Source: Streptomyces massasporeus (GTDB taxonomy: Bacteria; Actinomycetota; Actinomycetes; Streptomycetales; Streptomycetaceae). From it: 64,000 bases of DNA. The stretch covers positions 1 through 64,000 of the forward strand of contig NZ_BMSE01000016.1 of assembly GCF_014648995.1 (NCBI RefSeq), read 5' to 3'. The translations under genes were made by a program, and so were the position numbers. This document shows, one piece after another, positions 49,070 to 57,677 of this stretch. The notes under the pieces are model-generated. The model saw nothing but the letters and a program-made list of their open reading frames with translations. It searched no databases and had not been told where the DNA came from. Positions within the stretch are counted from its first letter, which is position 1, and each line of letters opens with the position of its first letter.

Positions 49070-49783
49070 ATGCTTGTCGCCGCCGCTGTCTGCCCTTGCC
49101 CGCCCCTGCTGGTCCCCGAGGTCGCCGCCGGCGCCGCCCCGGAACTGGACGCCGCGCGGGCCGCCTGCACGGACGCGCTGGGGGTGCTCGCCGCCGCCCG
49201 GCCCGGCCGGCTCGTGGTCGTCGGACCGGTGGACGGTGCCGGGCCCGAGGCGTACCCGGAGGGAACGGCGGGGTCCTTCCGGGGCTTCGGCGTCGACCGC
49301 GACGTACGGCTGGGAGCGGCCGAGGGCGCGGACACGGAACAGCGGCTGCCGTACGCGCTGGCGGTCGCGGCCTGGCTGCTGGAGCGGACCGGGTGGTCCG
49401 ACGCTCCGGTCGAGGGCCTCGGCCTGGGGGAGTCGTACCCGCCCGGGCTGTGCGCGCGGACCGGGAGGGACATCGCCGCCCGGGACGAGCGGGTCGCCCT
49501 GCTGGTGATGGGCGACGCGAGCGCGTGCCGGACGCTCAAGGCCCCGGGCTATCTGGACGAACGGGCGGCGCCCTTCGACGCGGAGGTCGCACGCGCGCTC
49601 GGCGCGGCGGACGTGGCGGCTCTCAACGCACTGGACACGGGGCTGGCACACGAGCTGAAGGTGTCCGGCCGGGCCCCCTGGCAGGTCCTGGCGGGCGCGG
49701 CCGACGGCTCGGACCTTGGCGGCTCACTGCTGTACGAGGACGCGCCGTACGGCGTGGGATACGTCGTCGCCGCCTGGTCGTAG
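49070..49783 (+). CDS. Class III extradiol dioxygenase-like protein
   Basis: A 237-residue Ala-rich protein conserved between miaB and miaA in actinobacteria. The fold resembles class III extradiol dioxygenases (MLVAAAVCPCPPLLVPEVA, LVVVGPVDG, ALLVMGDASAC), but the usual His residues for Fe(II) are not obvious, so the activity is unknown. ATG 49070 lies seven bases after TACCCT (49057-49062), again suggesting a leaderless mRNA. Confidence 0.82.
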   Translation: MLVAAAVCPCPPLLVPEVAAGAAPELDAARAACTDALGVLAAARPGRLVVVGPVDGAGPEAYPEGTAGSFRGFGVDRDVRLGAAEGADTEQRLPYALAVAAWLLERTGWSDAPVEGLGLGESYPPGLCARTGRDIAARDERVALLVMGDASACRTLKAPGYLDERAAPFDAEVARALGAADVAALNALDTGLAHELKVSGRAPWQVLAGAADGSDLGGSLLYEDAPYGVGYVVAAWS

Positions 49784-49812
49784 ACCGGGCGGCGAGGCAC
49801 GGGCGCGGGAAA

Positions 49813-49855
49813 CGGCGGACGGCCGGGAGCCCTCGTGCTCCGCGGCCGTCCGCCG
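49813..49855. terminator. Strong bidirectional stem-loop between convergent genes
   Basis: CGGCGGACGGCCG (49813-49825) pairs perfectly with 49843-49855, and the stem continues through GGAGC/GCTCC after one bulged base, giving about 18 bp. It lies between the convergent dioxygenase-like and antitoxin-like genes. Confidence 0.85.
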
Positions 49856-49930
49856 ATGTGCCCTTGAGTGTGCCGATGTGCGCATGGAACCTTGTGCGCA
49901 CGGAACCTGCTGCGCCGATGTGCGCTCAGG
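49852..49930. repeat. Short direct repeats after the terminator
   Basis: GCCGATGTGC occurs at 49852, 49872 and 49914, and GTGCGCA(T/C)GGAACCT occurs twice between them. The cluster overlaps the terminator's right arm and the 3' end of the antitoxin-like gene. Confidence 0.6.
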
Positions 49931-50276
49931 AGGTGGGCGGTGGTGCCTCCGGATGCGGAGCGCCGCCCGGGTCCCGCGGCGGAGCCGTCCGGCGGGCGGT
50001 GCCGGGCGGCGTCGTCGTGCCGCCCGTGCCGGCGGTCGTCGTGCCGCCCGCGTCCGGTGCGGTGTCGCCATGGTGCGTGAGTCGGACCATGGCGCCCTTG
50101 GCCCGGCCCGTGCCCGACTGGATCCTGTGGCTGTACTTGCCCTTGGTCGTCTTGTCGACGGCCTGCGCGGCCTTGTCGAGACCGTGGTGGATCTTGCCCT
50201 CGTGCCGCTGTGCGAGGTCCGAGACCTTGCCCTTGGCCGGGCCCAGCTTGGCTTTCACGTTGTCCATGAGACCCAT
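49926..50276 (-). CDS. Antitoxin-like protein (Rv0909/MT0933 family)
   Basis: A 116-residue basic protein. The N-terminal ~55 residues (MGLMDNVKAKLGPAKGKVSDLAQRHEGKIHHGLDKAAQAVDKTTKGKY) match the actinobacterial antitoxin family of Rv0909; the rest is a Pro/Thr/Gly tail. No toxin gene is adjacent, so a toxin-antitoxin role is doubtful. The ATG has AAGGTGAG upstream. Confidence 0.75.
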   Translation of the reverse strand: MGLMDNVKAKLGPAKGKVSDLAQRHEGKIHHGLDKAAQAVDKTTKGKYSHRIQSGTGRAKGAMVRLTHHGDTAPDAGGTTTAGTGGTTTPPGTARRTAPPRDPGGAPHPEAPPPTS

Positions 50277-50302
50277 GGCTCACCTTCCCTCGCGCAGGGC
50301 GG

Positions 50303-50581
50303 TCAGGTACGGGCGCCCTCGCCGGCGTCGTTGTCTGCCGCCTTCTCGGTGGATTGCTGCTTGGGGATGTCGACACCCTCGGACTCGGTGGACGTCGACG
50401 CCTCCGTGGTGGCCTCGGCAGTCGGCTCCGCCGCTTCCTCCGCTCCGGCGGTGCCCTTCGTCTCCGCGGCGTCGGCCGCCTCCGTCTCGGGCCCGGCCTT
50501 CGCCGTGTCGGTCTGAGCCTCGGCCGCAGGCGTCTCCGCCGTGGCCTTCGACCGCCGGAGAAGTCGTGCAAAAACGCCCAT
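50303..50581 (-). CDS. Hypothetical acidic low-complexity protein
   Basis: A ~92-residue protein: a short basic amphipathic start (MGVFARLLRRSK) followed by an Ala/Glu/Thr-rich acidic repeat-like stretch. Function unknown. ATG 50581 has GGAG five bases upstream; GTG 50587 would add two residues. It ends 26 bp before the antitoxin-like gene, with which it probably forms an operon. It is divergent from miaA. Confidence 0.6.
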   Translation of the reverse strand: MGVFARLLRRSKATAETPAAEAQTDTAKAGPETEAADAAETKGTAGAEEAAEPTAEATTEASTSTESEGVDIPKQQSTEKAADNDAGEGART

Positions 50582-50763
50582 ATCCACTCCATACGTTACT
50601 CGTGCGGGCGAAATCCCGCGTTGCCCGGTGCGTCAAATTGCGCGGCCCGGGCCACCGCCTCTGCGATCCGGCGGCAGGAACCTCGCAACGGGCAACGACC
50701 CCGCGGCCGTCGCGTCACGTAACTCGTTCGAGACCGGGTGTCGAGGTTTGCGAGACTGGGGCG

Positions 50764-51702
50764 GTGAGCAGTGCACCCCCCGCCCCCCGCGTCATCGCCG
50801 TCGTCGGACCAACTGCGGCCGGAAAGTCCGATCTGGGCGTATTCCTGGCCCAGCGTCTCGGCGGTGAAGTCGTCAACGCCGACTCCATGCAGCTCTACCG
50901 AGGGATGGACATCGGCACCGCCAAGCTGACGCCCGAAGAGCGCGATGGCGTCCCCCACCACCTGCTGGACATCTGGGACGTGACCGTCACGGCGTCCGTC
51001 GCCGAGTACCAGCGCCTGGCCCGGGAGCACATCGAGGCGCTGCTCGCCGAGGGCCGCTGGCCGATCCTGGTCGGCGGCTCGGGACTGTACGTGCGCGGGG
51101 CCGTCGACAACCTGGAGTTCCCCGGCACCGACCCCGAGGTCCGCGCCCGCCTGGAGGAGGAACTCACGCTGCGCGGCTCCGGAGCGCTGCACGCCCGCCT
51201 GGCCGCCGCCGACCCCGAGGCTGCCCGCGCGATCCTGCCGAGCAACGGCCGGCGGGTCGTCCGCGCCCTTGAGGTGATCGAGATCACCGGCAGGCCCTTC
51301 ACGGCCAACCTCCCCGGCCACGACTCGGTGTACGACACCCTCCAGATCGGCGTCGACGTGGCCCGCCCCGAGCTCGACGAGCGCATCGCGCGCCGGGTCG
51401 ACCGGATGTGGGACGCCGGCCTCGTGGACGAGGTGAGCGCACTTCAGGCGCAGGGGTTGCGTGAAGGGCGTACGGCCTCGCGCGCGCTCGGCTACCAGCA
51501 GGTGCTCGCGGCGCTCGCGGGGGAGTGCACCCTTGAGGAAGCGCGGACCGAGACCGTGCGTGCCACCAAGCGCTTCGCGCGCCGCCAGGATTCATGGTTC
51601 AGGCGCGACCCGCGGGTGCACTGGTTGAGTGGGGCGGCGGCCGATCGCACGGAACTTCCGCAGCTCGCGCTGTCCTTGGTCGAACGACCGGTTACAGCCT
51701 GA
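50764..51702 (+). CDS. miaA: tRNA dimethylallyltransferase MiaA
   Basis: A 312-residue enzyme adding dimethylallyl to A37 of UNN-reading tRNAs, including the rare TTA-reading tRNA-Leu important in Streptomyces development. The P-loop is GPTAAGKS (15-22), followed by DSMQLYRGMDIGTAK and the DxxxPHHLLD segment. GTG 50764 follows GAGACT (50752-50757) by six bases. Confidence 0.95.
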   Translation: MSSAPPAPRVIAVVGPTAAGKSDLGVFLAQRLGGEVVNADSMQLYRGMDIGTAKLTPEERDGVPHHLLDIWDVTVTASVAEYQRLAREHIEALLAEGRWPILVGGSGLYVRGAVDNLEFPGTDPEVRARLEEELTLRGSGALHARLAAADPEAARAILPSNGRRVVRALEVIEITGRPFTANLPGHDSVYDTLQIGVDVARPELDERIARRVDRMWDAGLVDEVSALQAQGLREGRTASRALGYQQVLAALAGECTLEEARTETVRATKRFARRQDSWFRRDPRVHWLSGAAADRTELPQLALSLVERPVTA

Positions 51703-51804
51703 TCACGTCATGGCATCGGGACGCCCAGGCCGTCATCCGGTCCTTCGGCGGCGTGCCATCATCGAGCTTCGATCGACCGAGTTGAGTCCTAGTTGGGAGG
51801 GCGC

Positions 51805-52323
51805 GTGGCGATGGAGGCCGGCCCTCGCGACACCGCACGAAGCACCGATCACATCACCGCCGAGCGGGATGAGACGGGGCGTGGGGACGCACCGGAGCAG
51901 GATGCGGACCACCTCAGCTCCGACGGGCCCGACGAGACACAGGGCGTGACGGACGACGGCCCCGAGCCCGGCGAGATGTTCGCCGACGAGGTCGAGGTCG
52001 AGCTGCGCCCGCAGGGCCGGCTCCGCATCTGGCAGCTGGCTCCCATCGTGAGCCTCGCGGCACTCGGCTCCCTGATGTTCGCCTTCCCGCTCGCCTTCGA
52101 CTTCGGCGACAGCGGCGCCGTCATCGCCATGCTGGGCCTGCTGATCTGCTCCTGCGCGGCCGGCTGGGGCATGATGGCCGCCCGCCGCGTCGGCTACACC
52201 TGGCCGGGCCTGCCGGCCCGCGGCTCCGGCCGCAGACCTGACTGGCGGGTCGTCCTCGCGTACGCCCTCGTCGTGGCCGTCGTGGTGGTCCTCGCCGTAT
52301 GGCGGGTGGCACGACTCCGGTAG
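51805..52323 (+). CDS. Conserved small integral membrane protein
   Basis: A 172-residue protein of unknown function. The first ~75 residues are acidic and hydrophilic, followed by three membrane helices (LAPIVSLAALGSLMFAFPLAF, AVIAMLGLLICSCAAGWGMMA, VVLAYALVVAVVVVLAVW). GTG 51805 and ATG 51811 are both possible behind GGGAGGG (51795-51801). It lies between miaA and dapF. Confidence 0.78.
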   Translation: MAMEAGPRDTARSTDHITAERDETGRGDAPEQDADHLSSDGPDETQGVTDDGPEPGEMFADEVEVELRPQGRLRIWQLAPIVSLAALGSLMFAFPLAFDFGDSGAVIAMLGLLICSCAAGWGMMAARRVGYTWPGLPARGSGRRPDWRVVLAYALVVAVVVVLAVWRVARLR

Positions 52324-52351
52324 CGGATGCGTGCCCCGTTACGATCGAGGC

Positions 52352-53224
52352 ATGAGCACGCGGATCGCCTTCCTCAAGGGGCACGGCACCGAGAACGACT
52401 TCGTGATCGTCCCGGACCCCGAGAACGCCATCGACCTGCCCCCGGCCGCCGTCGCCGTCCTGTGCGACCGCCGCGCCGGCATCGGCGGTGACGGACTGCT
52501 GCACGTGGTGCGGTCCGCCGCCCACCCGGAGGCCGAGGGCGTGGCGGCCGAGGCGGAGTGGTTCATGGACTACCGCAACGGCGACGGCTCGGTCGCGGAG
52601 ATGTGCGGCAACGGCGTGCGGGTGTTCGCGCGCTACCTTCAGCGCGCCGGTCACGTGACCGAGGGAGACCTCGCGGTCGCCACGCGCGGGGGCGTGAAGA
52701 CCGTGCACATCGCCAAGGACGGTGACGTGACCGTGGGCATGGGCCGGGCGGTGCTCCCCGAGGGCGACGTCACGGTGAGTGTCGGCGAGCGCAGCTGGAC
52801 CGCGCGGAACGTCAACATGGGCAACCCGCACGCGGTGGCCTTCGTGGATGATCTCTCGCACGCCGGTGAGCTGCTCTCCCCGCCGCCCTTCAGTCCGGCC
52901 GCCGCGTACCCGGACGGTGTGAACGTGGAGTTCGTGGTCGACCGCGGCCCCGGACACGTCGCGCTGCGCGTGCACGAGCGTGGCTCCGGCGAGACCCGCT
53001 CGTGCGGCACGGGCGCGTGCGCGGTCGCTGTGGCCGCCGCCCGCCGCGACGGCGCCGACCCGACGGCCACGGGCGCCCCCGCGACGTACACCGTCGACGT
53101 CCCGGGCGGCACCCTGGTGATCACCGAGCGGCCCGACGGCGAGATCGAGATGACCGGCCCGGCCGTGATCGTGGCAGAGGGCGAGATCGACGCGGACTGG
53201 CTGGAAACCGTCACGTCCGCGTGA
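52352..53224 (+). CDS. dapF: Diaminopimelate epimerase DapF
   Basis: A 290-residue PLP-independent epimerase converting LL- to meso-diaminopimelate for lysine and peptidoglycan. Catalytic Cys residues are in MDYRNGDGSVAEMCGNGVR and ETRSCGTGACAVA. Streptomyces peptidoglycan uses LL-DAP, so the enzyme mainly serves lysine synthesis here. ATG 52352 follows TACGAT (52340-52345) by six bases. Confidence 0.95.
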   Translation: MSTRIAFLKGHGTENDFVIVPDPENAIDLPPAAVAVLCDRRAGIGGDGLLHVVRSAAHPEAEGVAAEAEWFMDYRNGDGSVAEMCGNGVRVFARYLQRAGHVTEGDLAVATRGGVKTVHIAKDGDVTVGMGRAVLPEGDVTVSVGERSWTARNVNMGNPHAVAFVDDLSHAGELLSPPPFSPAAAYPDGVNVEFVVDRGPGHVALRVHERGSGETRSCGTGACAVAVAAARRDGADPTATGAPATYTVDVPGGTLVITERPDGEIEMTGPAVIVAEGEIDADWLETVTSA

Positions 53225-53521
53225 GCGGCAGCGGGTCGTCCTGAAACATCCGTGCGGCTTCGGACACCCGACCCGAAACCACCGTTGATATCCGGCCACT
53301 TGGCGGGAATCGCGTCGTAAGAGTGGTGGCGTAGGGGGGTACAAACCTCACATTCATCCCTCGAACGGGTGATCAGTTTCACGCTCGGCGAGAGGCGGTC
53401 AGTCGAGCGTGGTGGGCTCGGTAGCATCAAGCACCGGCCCGGACGGGGGACCGAAGCCGCTCCCCGAGCCGTGTCCGCTCTGGGGCGCCCCGTCCGCCGG
53501 TTGACGCAGCCGGAGGTGCCC

Positions 53522-55699
53522 ATGAGTGCGGAGGCCACGAATTCCGTGACCCCAGGCCCGATGCCGGGCGCGGTGTCAGGACAGGTGACGCCGACAGCCC
53601 CCCACAGAAAGGCCCGCCCCCGGATCGACCTGCGCCGCCTCGGCCGCGCGGCCCTGCTCGGCCCCGCCGCCCGCGGCCGGCTGCCCGACGCCATCAGCCA
53701 TGTCGTCGAGGCCCACCGCGCCCACCACCCCGACGCGGACCTCGAACCCCTGCGCCACGCCTACGTCCTGGCCGAGTCCTCGCACCGCGGCCAGATGCGC
53801 AAGAGCGGCGAGCCGTACATCACGCACCCGCTCGCGGTGACCCTGATCCTCGCCGAACTCGGCGCCGAGACCACGACGTTGACCGCGTCCCTGCTGCACG
53901 ACACCGTCGAGGACACGGACGTGACGCTCGACCAGGTACGCGACCAGTTCGGCGAGGAGGTCCGCTACCTCGTCGACGGCGTCACCAAACTGGAGAAGGT
54001 CGACTACGGCGCCGCCGCCGAGTCCGAGACCTTCCGCAAGATGCTCGTCGCCACCGGCAACGACGTCCGTGTCATGTCGATCAAACTCGCCGACCGGCTG
54101 CACAACATGCGCACCCTCGGCGTCATGCGCCCCGAGAAGCAGGAGCGCATCGCCAAGGTGACACGTGACGTGCTCATCCCGCTCGCCGAACGGCTCGGCG
54201 TCCAGGCGCTCAAGACCGAACTGGAAGACCTGGTCTTCGCGATCCTGCATCCCGAGGAGTACGCGCACACCAGGGAGCTGATCGTCCGCAACGCGGCCCG
54301 CGCGGACGACCCGCTCGCCGAGGTCGCCGACGAGGTGCGCGGGGTGCTGCGCGAGGCGGACATCACGGCCGAAGTCCTCATCCGGCCCCGCCACTTCGTC
54401 TCGGTGCACCGCGTCTCCCGCAAACGCGGCCGGCTGCGCGGCTCCGATTTCGGCCGCGTCCTGGTGCTGGTGAACGAGGACGCCGACTGCTACGGCGTCC
54501 TGGGTGAACTGCACACCTGTATGAAGCCGGTGGTCTCGGAGTTCAAGGACTTCATCGCCGTACCGAAGTTCAACCTGTACCAGTCGCTGCACACGGCCGT
54601 GGCACGCGAGGACGGTCAGGTCGTCGAGGTCCTGATCCGCACGCACCAGATGCACAAGGTCGCCGAGGCCGGCGTCATCGCCCTCGGCAACCCGTACGCA
54701 CCGGCCCCCGAGGACCCGGCCGACGGCGAACGCGTCGACCCCACCCGACCCGGCTGGCTCTCCCGGCTCCTCGACTGGCAGGAGGCGGCACCCGACCCCG
54801 ACCACTTCTGGTCGACCCTGCGCGAGGACCTCGCCCAGGACCGCGAGATCACCGTGTTCCGGCCCGACGGCGGCACCCTCGGCCTGCCCGAGGGCGCGAC
54901 CTGCGTGGACGCCGCGTACGCGCAGTACGGCGAGGACGCGCACGCCTGCATCGGGGCCCGGGTGAACGGCCGCCTGGCGACGCTGAGCACCGTGCTGAGG
55001 GACGGCGACACCGTTCAGCTCCTCATGGGCCAGGACCCGGCGTCGGAGCCCTCCCGGGAGTGGCTGGAGCACGCCCACACCCCCGCGGCCCGGATCGCCA
55101 TCCAGCGGTGGCTGACCGCCCATCCGGCGCAGGCGGAATCCCAGCAGCAGGGCGAGGCGCGGATCGCCGGGGACCGGTCGGCCCTGCGGCCCGTCGACGT
55201 ACCCGACCCGGACGCGCCCTCGGAGCAGCCCGCCGACCGCCCCGGCACCGGCCATGTCCTCGCCGACCTGCCCGACGCGACCGTCCGGCTCGCCCGTTGC
55301 TGCACGCCCGTACCGCCCGACGAGATCACCGGCTTCGCGGTACGCGGAGGAGCGGTCACCGTGCACCGCGTGGAGTGCGCCGCGGTGGCGCGCATGAAGG
55401 ACGGGGGGCGTGCGGAGGTCGGCGTGCGCTGGGGGGAGACCGCCGAGTGCCGGGTCACGCTGGTCGCCGAATCGTTCGTCCGTCCCCATCTGCTGGCCGA
55501 CCTCACCGAGGCCATGGCCTCCGAGGGCGCCGAGATCGTCTCGGCGACCGTCGAGCCTCCGACCCAGCAGCAGGTGCGGCACACCTACACCGTGCAACTC
55601 CCGGACGCCGGCCACCTGCCCGCCCTGATGCGCGCGATGCGCAATGTGGCCGGGGTGTACGACGTCAGCCGGGCCCAGCCGCAGCCACAGGGCGGCTGA
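53522..55699 (+). CDS. rshA: RelA/SpoT homologue RshA with altered synthetase motifs
   Basis: A 725-residue (p)ppGpp hydrolase/synthetase family protein. The HD hydrolase domain (HRGQMRKSGEPYITHP, LLHDTVEDTD, VMSIKLADRLHNMRTL) looks intact. The synthetase domain is divergent: the ATP-binding region reads RPRHFVSVHRVSRKRGRL rather than the usual GRxKHxYSIYxKM, and the charged motif is EFKD rather than RFKD or EFDD. TGS and ACT domains follow. Hydrolysis is therefore likelier than synthesis, although the S. coelicolor RshA has been linked to ppGpp synthesis. ATG 53522 has GGAGGT four bases upstream. Confidence 0.92.
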   Translation: MSAEATNSVTPGPMPGAVSGQVTPTAPHRKARPRIDLRRLGRAALLGPAARGRLPDAISHVVEAHRAHHPDADLEPLRHAYVLAESSHRGQMRKSGEPYITHPLAVTLILAELGAETTTLTASLLHDTVEDTDVTLDQVRDQFGEEVRYLVDGVTKLEKVDYGAAAESETFRKMLVATGNDVRVMSIKLADRLHNMRTLGVMRPEKQERIAKVTRDVLIPLAERLGVQALKTELEDLVFAILHPEEYAHTRELIVRNAARADDPLAEVADEVRGVLREADITAEVLIRPRHFVSVHRVSRKRGRLRGSDFGRVLVLVNEDADCYGVLGELHTCMKPVVSEFKDFIAVPKFNLYQSLHTAVAREDGQVVEVLIRTHQMHKVAEAGVIALGNPYAPAPEDPADGERVDPTRPGWLSRLLDWQEAAPDPDHFWSTLREDLAQDREITVFRPDGGTLGLPEGATCVDAAYAQYGEDAHACIGARVNGRLATLSTVLRDGDTVQLLMGQDPASEPSREWLEHAHTPAARIAIQRWLTAHPAQAESQQQGEARIAGDRSALRPVDVPDPDAPSEQPADRPGTGHVLADLPDATVRLARCCTPVPPDEITGFAVRGGAVTVHRVECAAVARMKDGGRAEVGVRWGETAECRVTLVAESFVRPHLLADLTEAMASEGAEIVSATVEPPTQQQVRHTYTVQLPDAGHLPALMRAMRNVAGVYDVSRAQPQPQGG

Positions 55700-55714
55700 C
55701 CGGTCAGGGCCTGC

Positions 55715-55777
55715 GCACAGCCCTGTCAAGCTGCCCGGGCTCGCCCCGCACAGCCCCGTCAAGTCGCCGGGCTCGCC
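55715..55777. repeat. Imperfect 30-bp tandem repeat after rshA
   Basis: Two adjacent copies (55715-55745, 55748-55777) share GCACAGCCC(T/C)GTCAAG and CGGGCTCGCC. They lie in the non-coding gap before the M1 peptidase gene. Confidence 0.6.
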
Positions 55778-55934
55778 GGGACTCGCGGGGACGCCCCAGG
55801 GCGGTGCAGGCCCCGGCCCCGGCGGCCTCACCTCGCGGCCGGGACGGCACCCGGCGCAGACTCCGGTCCCCGGTTCGGGTGGGACGAGAGCGCGCCGTCC
55901 CCGCGGCTCACCCGCGCGCTGATAGCCGTGGGGC

Positions 55935-57551
55935 ATGCTCCTGATCCCCCACAGCCAGGCCACCACCTCCATCCGGCGGCGTCGCACCGCCGCCGCTCTG
56001 CTCACCTCGGCGATCTCCGTCTGCCTCGTGGCAGCGAGCGCCCCCGTCGTCCCGCTCGGCGTCGGCGACCGGCTCTTCCCGTACCTCGGCAACCCGGGCT
56101 ACGACGTGGCCTCGTACGACCTCTCGTTCACCTATCCGGGCAACAACAGCGAACCGCTGCGGGCCGTCACCACCATCGACGCCTGGACGACCGCCGACCT
56201 GGACCACGTCAACCTGGACTTCGCCCACGGCACCGTCGAGTCGGTCGAGGTCGACGGCGACCCCGCCGAGTTCCGCACCGCCGGCGAGGACCTGGTGATC
56301 ACGCCCGAGGACTCCGTGTCGGACGGAAACTGGATGCGGATCACTGTGCGGCACACCAGTGATCCCGTGCCCGTCAAGGACCGCGAGGGCGGCTGGGTGC
56401 GCACCGCGGACGGCCTGGCCATGGCCAACCAGGCCGACGCCGCGCACCTGGTCTTCCCGTGCAACGACCACCCCTCCGACAAGGCGATGTTCACCATCCG
56501 GGTCACCGCACCCGACGGTCACACGGCCGTCGCCAACGGCCTGCCCGCCGGAGTAAAGAAGTCCGGCGGGTCCACGACCTGGACCTACCGCAGCCAGCAC
56601 CCCATGGCCACCGAACTCACCCAGGTCTCCATCGGCCGCTCCACGGTGCTGCACCGCACCGGCCCGCACGGCCTGCCCGTACGGGACGTCGTCCCGACCG
56701 AGCACCGCAAGGCGCTCGAACCCTGGCTGGAGAAGACCCCCGGCCACATCGCCTGGATGGAGAGCAAGGTCGGCCGCTACCCCTTCGAGACGTACGGCCT
56801 GCTCATGGCCGACGCCTCCACCGGCTTCGAACTGGAGACCCAGACGCTCTCCCTCTTCGAGCGGGAACTCTTCACCGACCCCGTCTACCCCGCGTGGTAC
56901 GTCGAGTCGATCATGGTCCACGAGCTGGCCCACCAGTGGTTCGGCAACAGCGTCGGCCCCCGCACCTGGTCCGACCTGTGGCTCAACGAGGGGCACGCCA
57001 CCTGGTACGAGGCGCTGTACGCCGAGGAGCGGGCCGACAAGCCGATGCGGGACCGGATGAAGGCCGCCTACGCCTCCTCCGACCGCTGGCGCGCCGCCGG
57101 CGGACCGCCCGCCGCCCCCAAGGCGCCCGACCCCGGCCGCAAGACCAGCATCTTCCGGCCCAACGTCTACGACGGCGCCGCGCTCGTCCTGTACGCCCTG
57201 CGCCAGGAGATCGGCGGCCCGGCCTTCGAACGCCTGGAACGCGCATGGGTCGACCGCCACCAGGACGACACGGCCACGACGGAGGACTTCGTCCGGCTCG
57301 CCACCGAGATCGCCGGGCGCGACCTGGACGGCTTCTTCCAGGGCTGGCTGTACGGCGAGAAGACCCCGCCGATGCCGGGGCACCCGGACTGGAAGCCGAA
57401 GGCTCCTGCCGCGAACCCGAAGGCTCCTGCGGGGAGACCGAAGGTCCCGGCGGAGAAGCCCGAGGCTCATGCGGAGAAGCCGGAGGCTCATGCGGAGAAG
57501 CCGGAGGCTCCCGAGAAGCAGGCCCGGCCGGCGATGACGCCCGCCCGATAA
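55935..57551 (+). CDS. Secreted M1-family zinc metallopeptidase
   Basis: A 538-residue M1 (aminopeptidase N-like) enzyme. An N-terminal Arg-Arg signal region with a hydrophobic stretch (TAAALLTSAISVCLVAASA) suggests export. The zinc site HELAHQWFGN with downstream Glu in WLNEGHATWYEAL is intact, and the GAMEN-equivalent reads STGFELETQT, so aminopeptidase specificity may be altered. A C-terminal Pro/Lys/Ala tail carries three copies of AEKPEAH. ATG 55935 lacks a good SD. Confidence 0.88.
   Translation: MLLIPHSQATTSIRRRRTAAALLTSAISVCLVAASAPVVPLGVGDRLFPYLGNPGYDVASYDLSFTYPGNNSEPLRAVTTIDAWTTADLDHVNLDFAHGTVESVEVDGDPAEFRTAGEDLVITPEDSVSDGNWMRITVRHTSDPVPVKDREGGWVRTADGLAMANQADAAHLVFPCNDHPSDKAMFTIRVTAPDGHTAVANGLPAGVKKSGGSTTWTYRSQHPMATELTQVSIGRSTVLHRTGPHGLPVRDVVPTEHRKALEPWLEKTPGHIAWMESKVGRYPFETYGLLMADASTGFELETQTLSLFERELFTDPVYPAWYVESIMVHELAHQWFGNSVGPRTWSDLWLNEGHATWYEALYAEERADKPMRDRMKAAYASSDRWRAAGGPPAAPKAPDPGRKTSIFRPNVYDGAALVLYALRQEIGGPAFERLERAWVDRHQDDTATTEDFVRLATEIAGRDLDGFFQGWLYGEKTPPMPGHPDWKPKAPAANPKAPAGRPKVPAEKPEAHAEKPEAHAEKPEAPEKQARPAMTPAR
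57450..57512 (+). repeat. Three 21-bp tandem repeats in the M1 peptidase tail
   Basis: GCGGAGAAGCC(C/G)GAGGCTC(AT/CC) is repeated at 57450, 57471 and 57492, encoding AEKPEAH, AEKPEAH and AEKPEAP. Such an array may vary in copy number between strains. Confidence 0.85.
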
Positions 57552-57569
57552 CACGGTGACGAGACGCCC

Positions 57570-57608
57570 CGTGCCGTGCGACCATCTTCTGGTCGTCGCG
57601 GCACGGAA
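57570..57608 (+). terminator. Stem-loop between the M1 peptidase gene and hflX
   Basis: GTGCCGTGCGACCA and TGGTCGTCGCGGCAC form a ~14-bp stem with one bulge and a short loop (TCTTC), shortly after the peptidase stop. There is no T run. Confidence 0.6.
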
Positions 57609-57677
57609 CGCCGGGAATCTCCCGGACCGCCCGTGCGTTGCAGACAGTGAACGGTTTCCGACCTACGTAAGGATCCA

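Noticed and set aside
49926..50581. A toxin-antitoxin module
   Set aside because: The antitoxin-like protein has no adjacent toxin; its neighbour is an acidic low-complexity protein with no toxin fold visible.
53576..56092. 838-residue minus-strand open frame
   Set aside because: It is antisense to rshA, with low-complexity composition and no recognisable motif.
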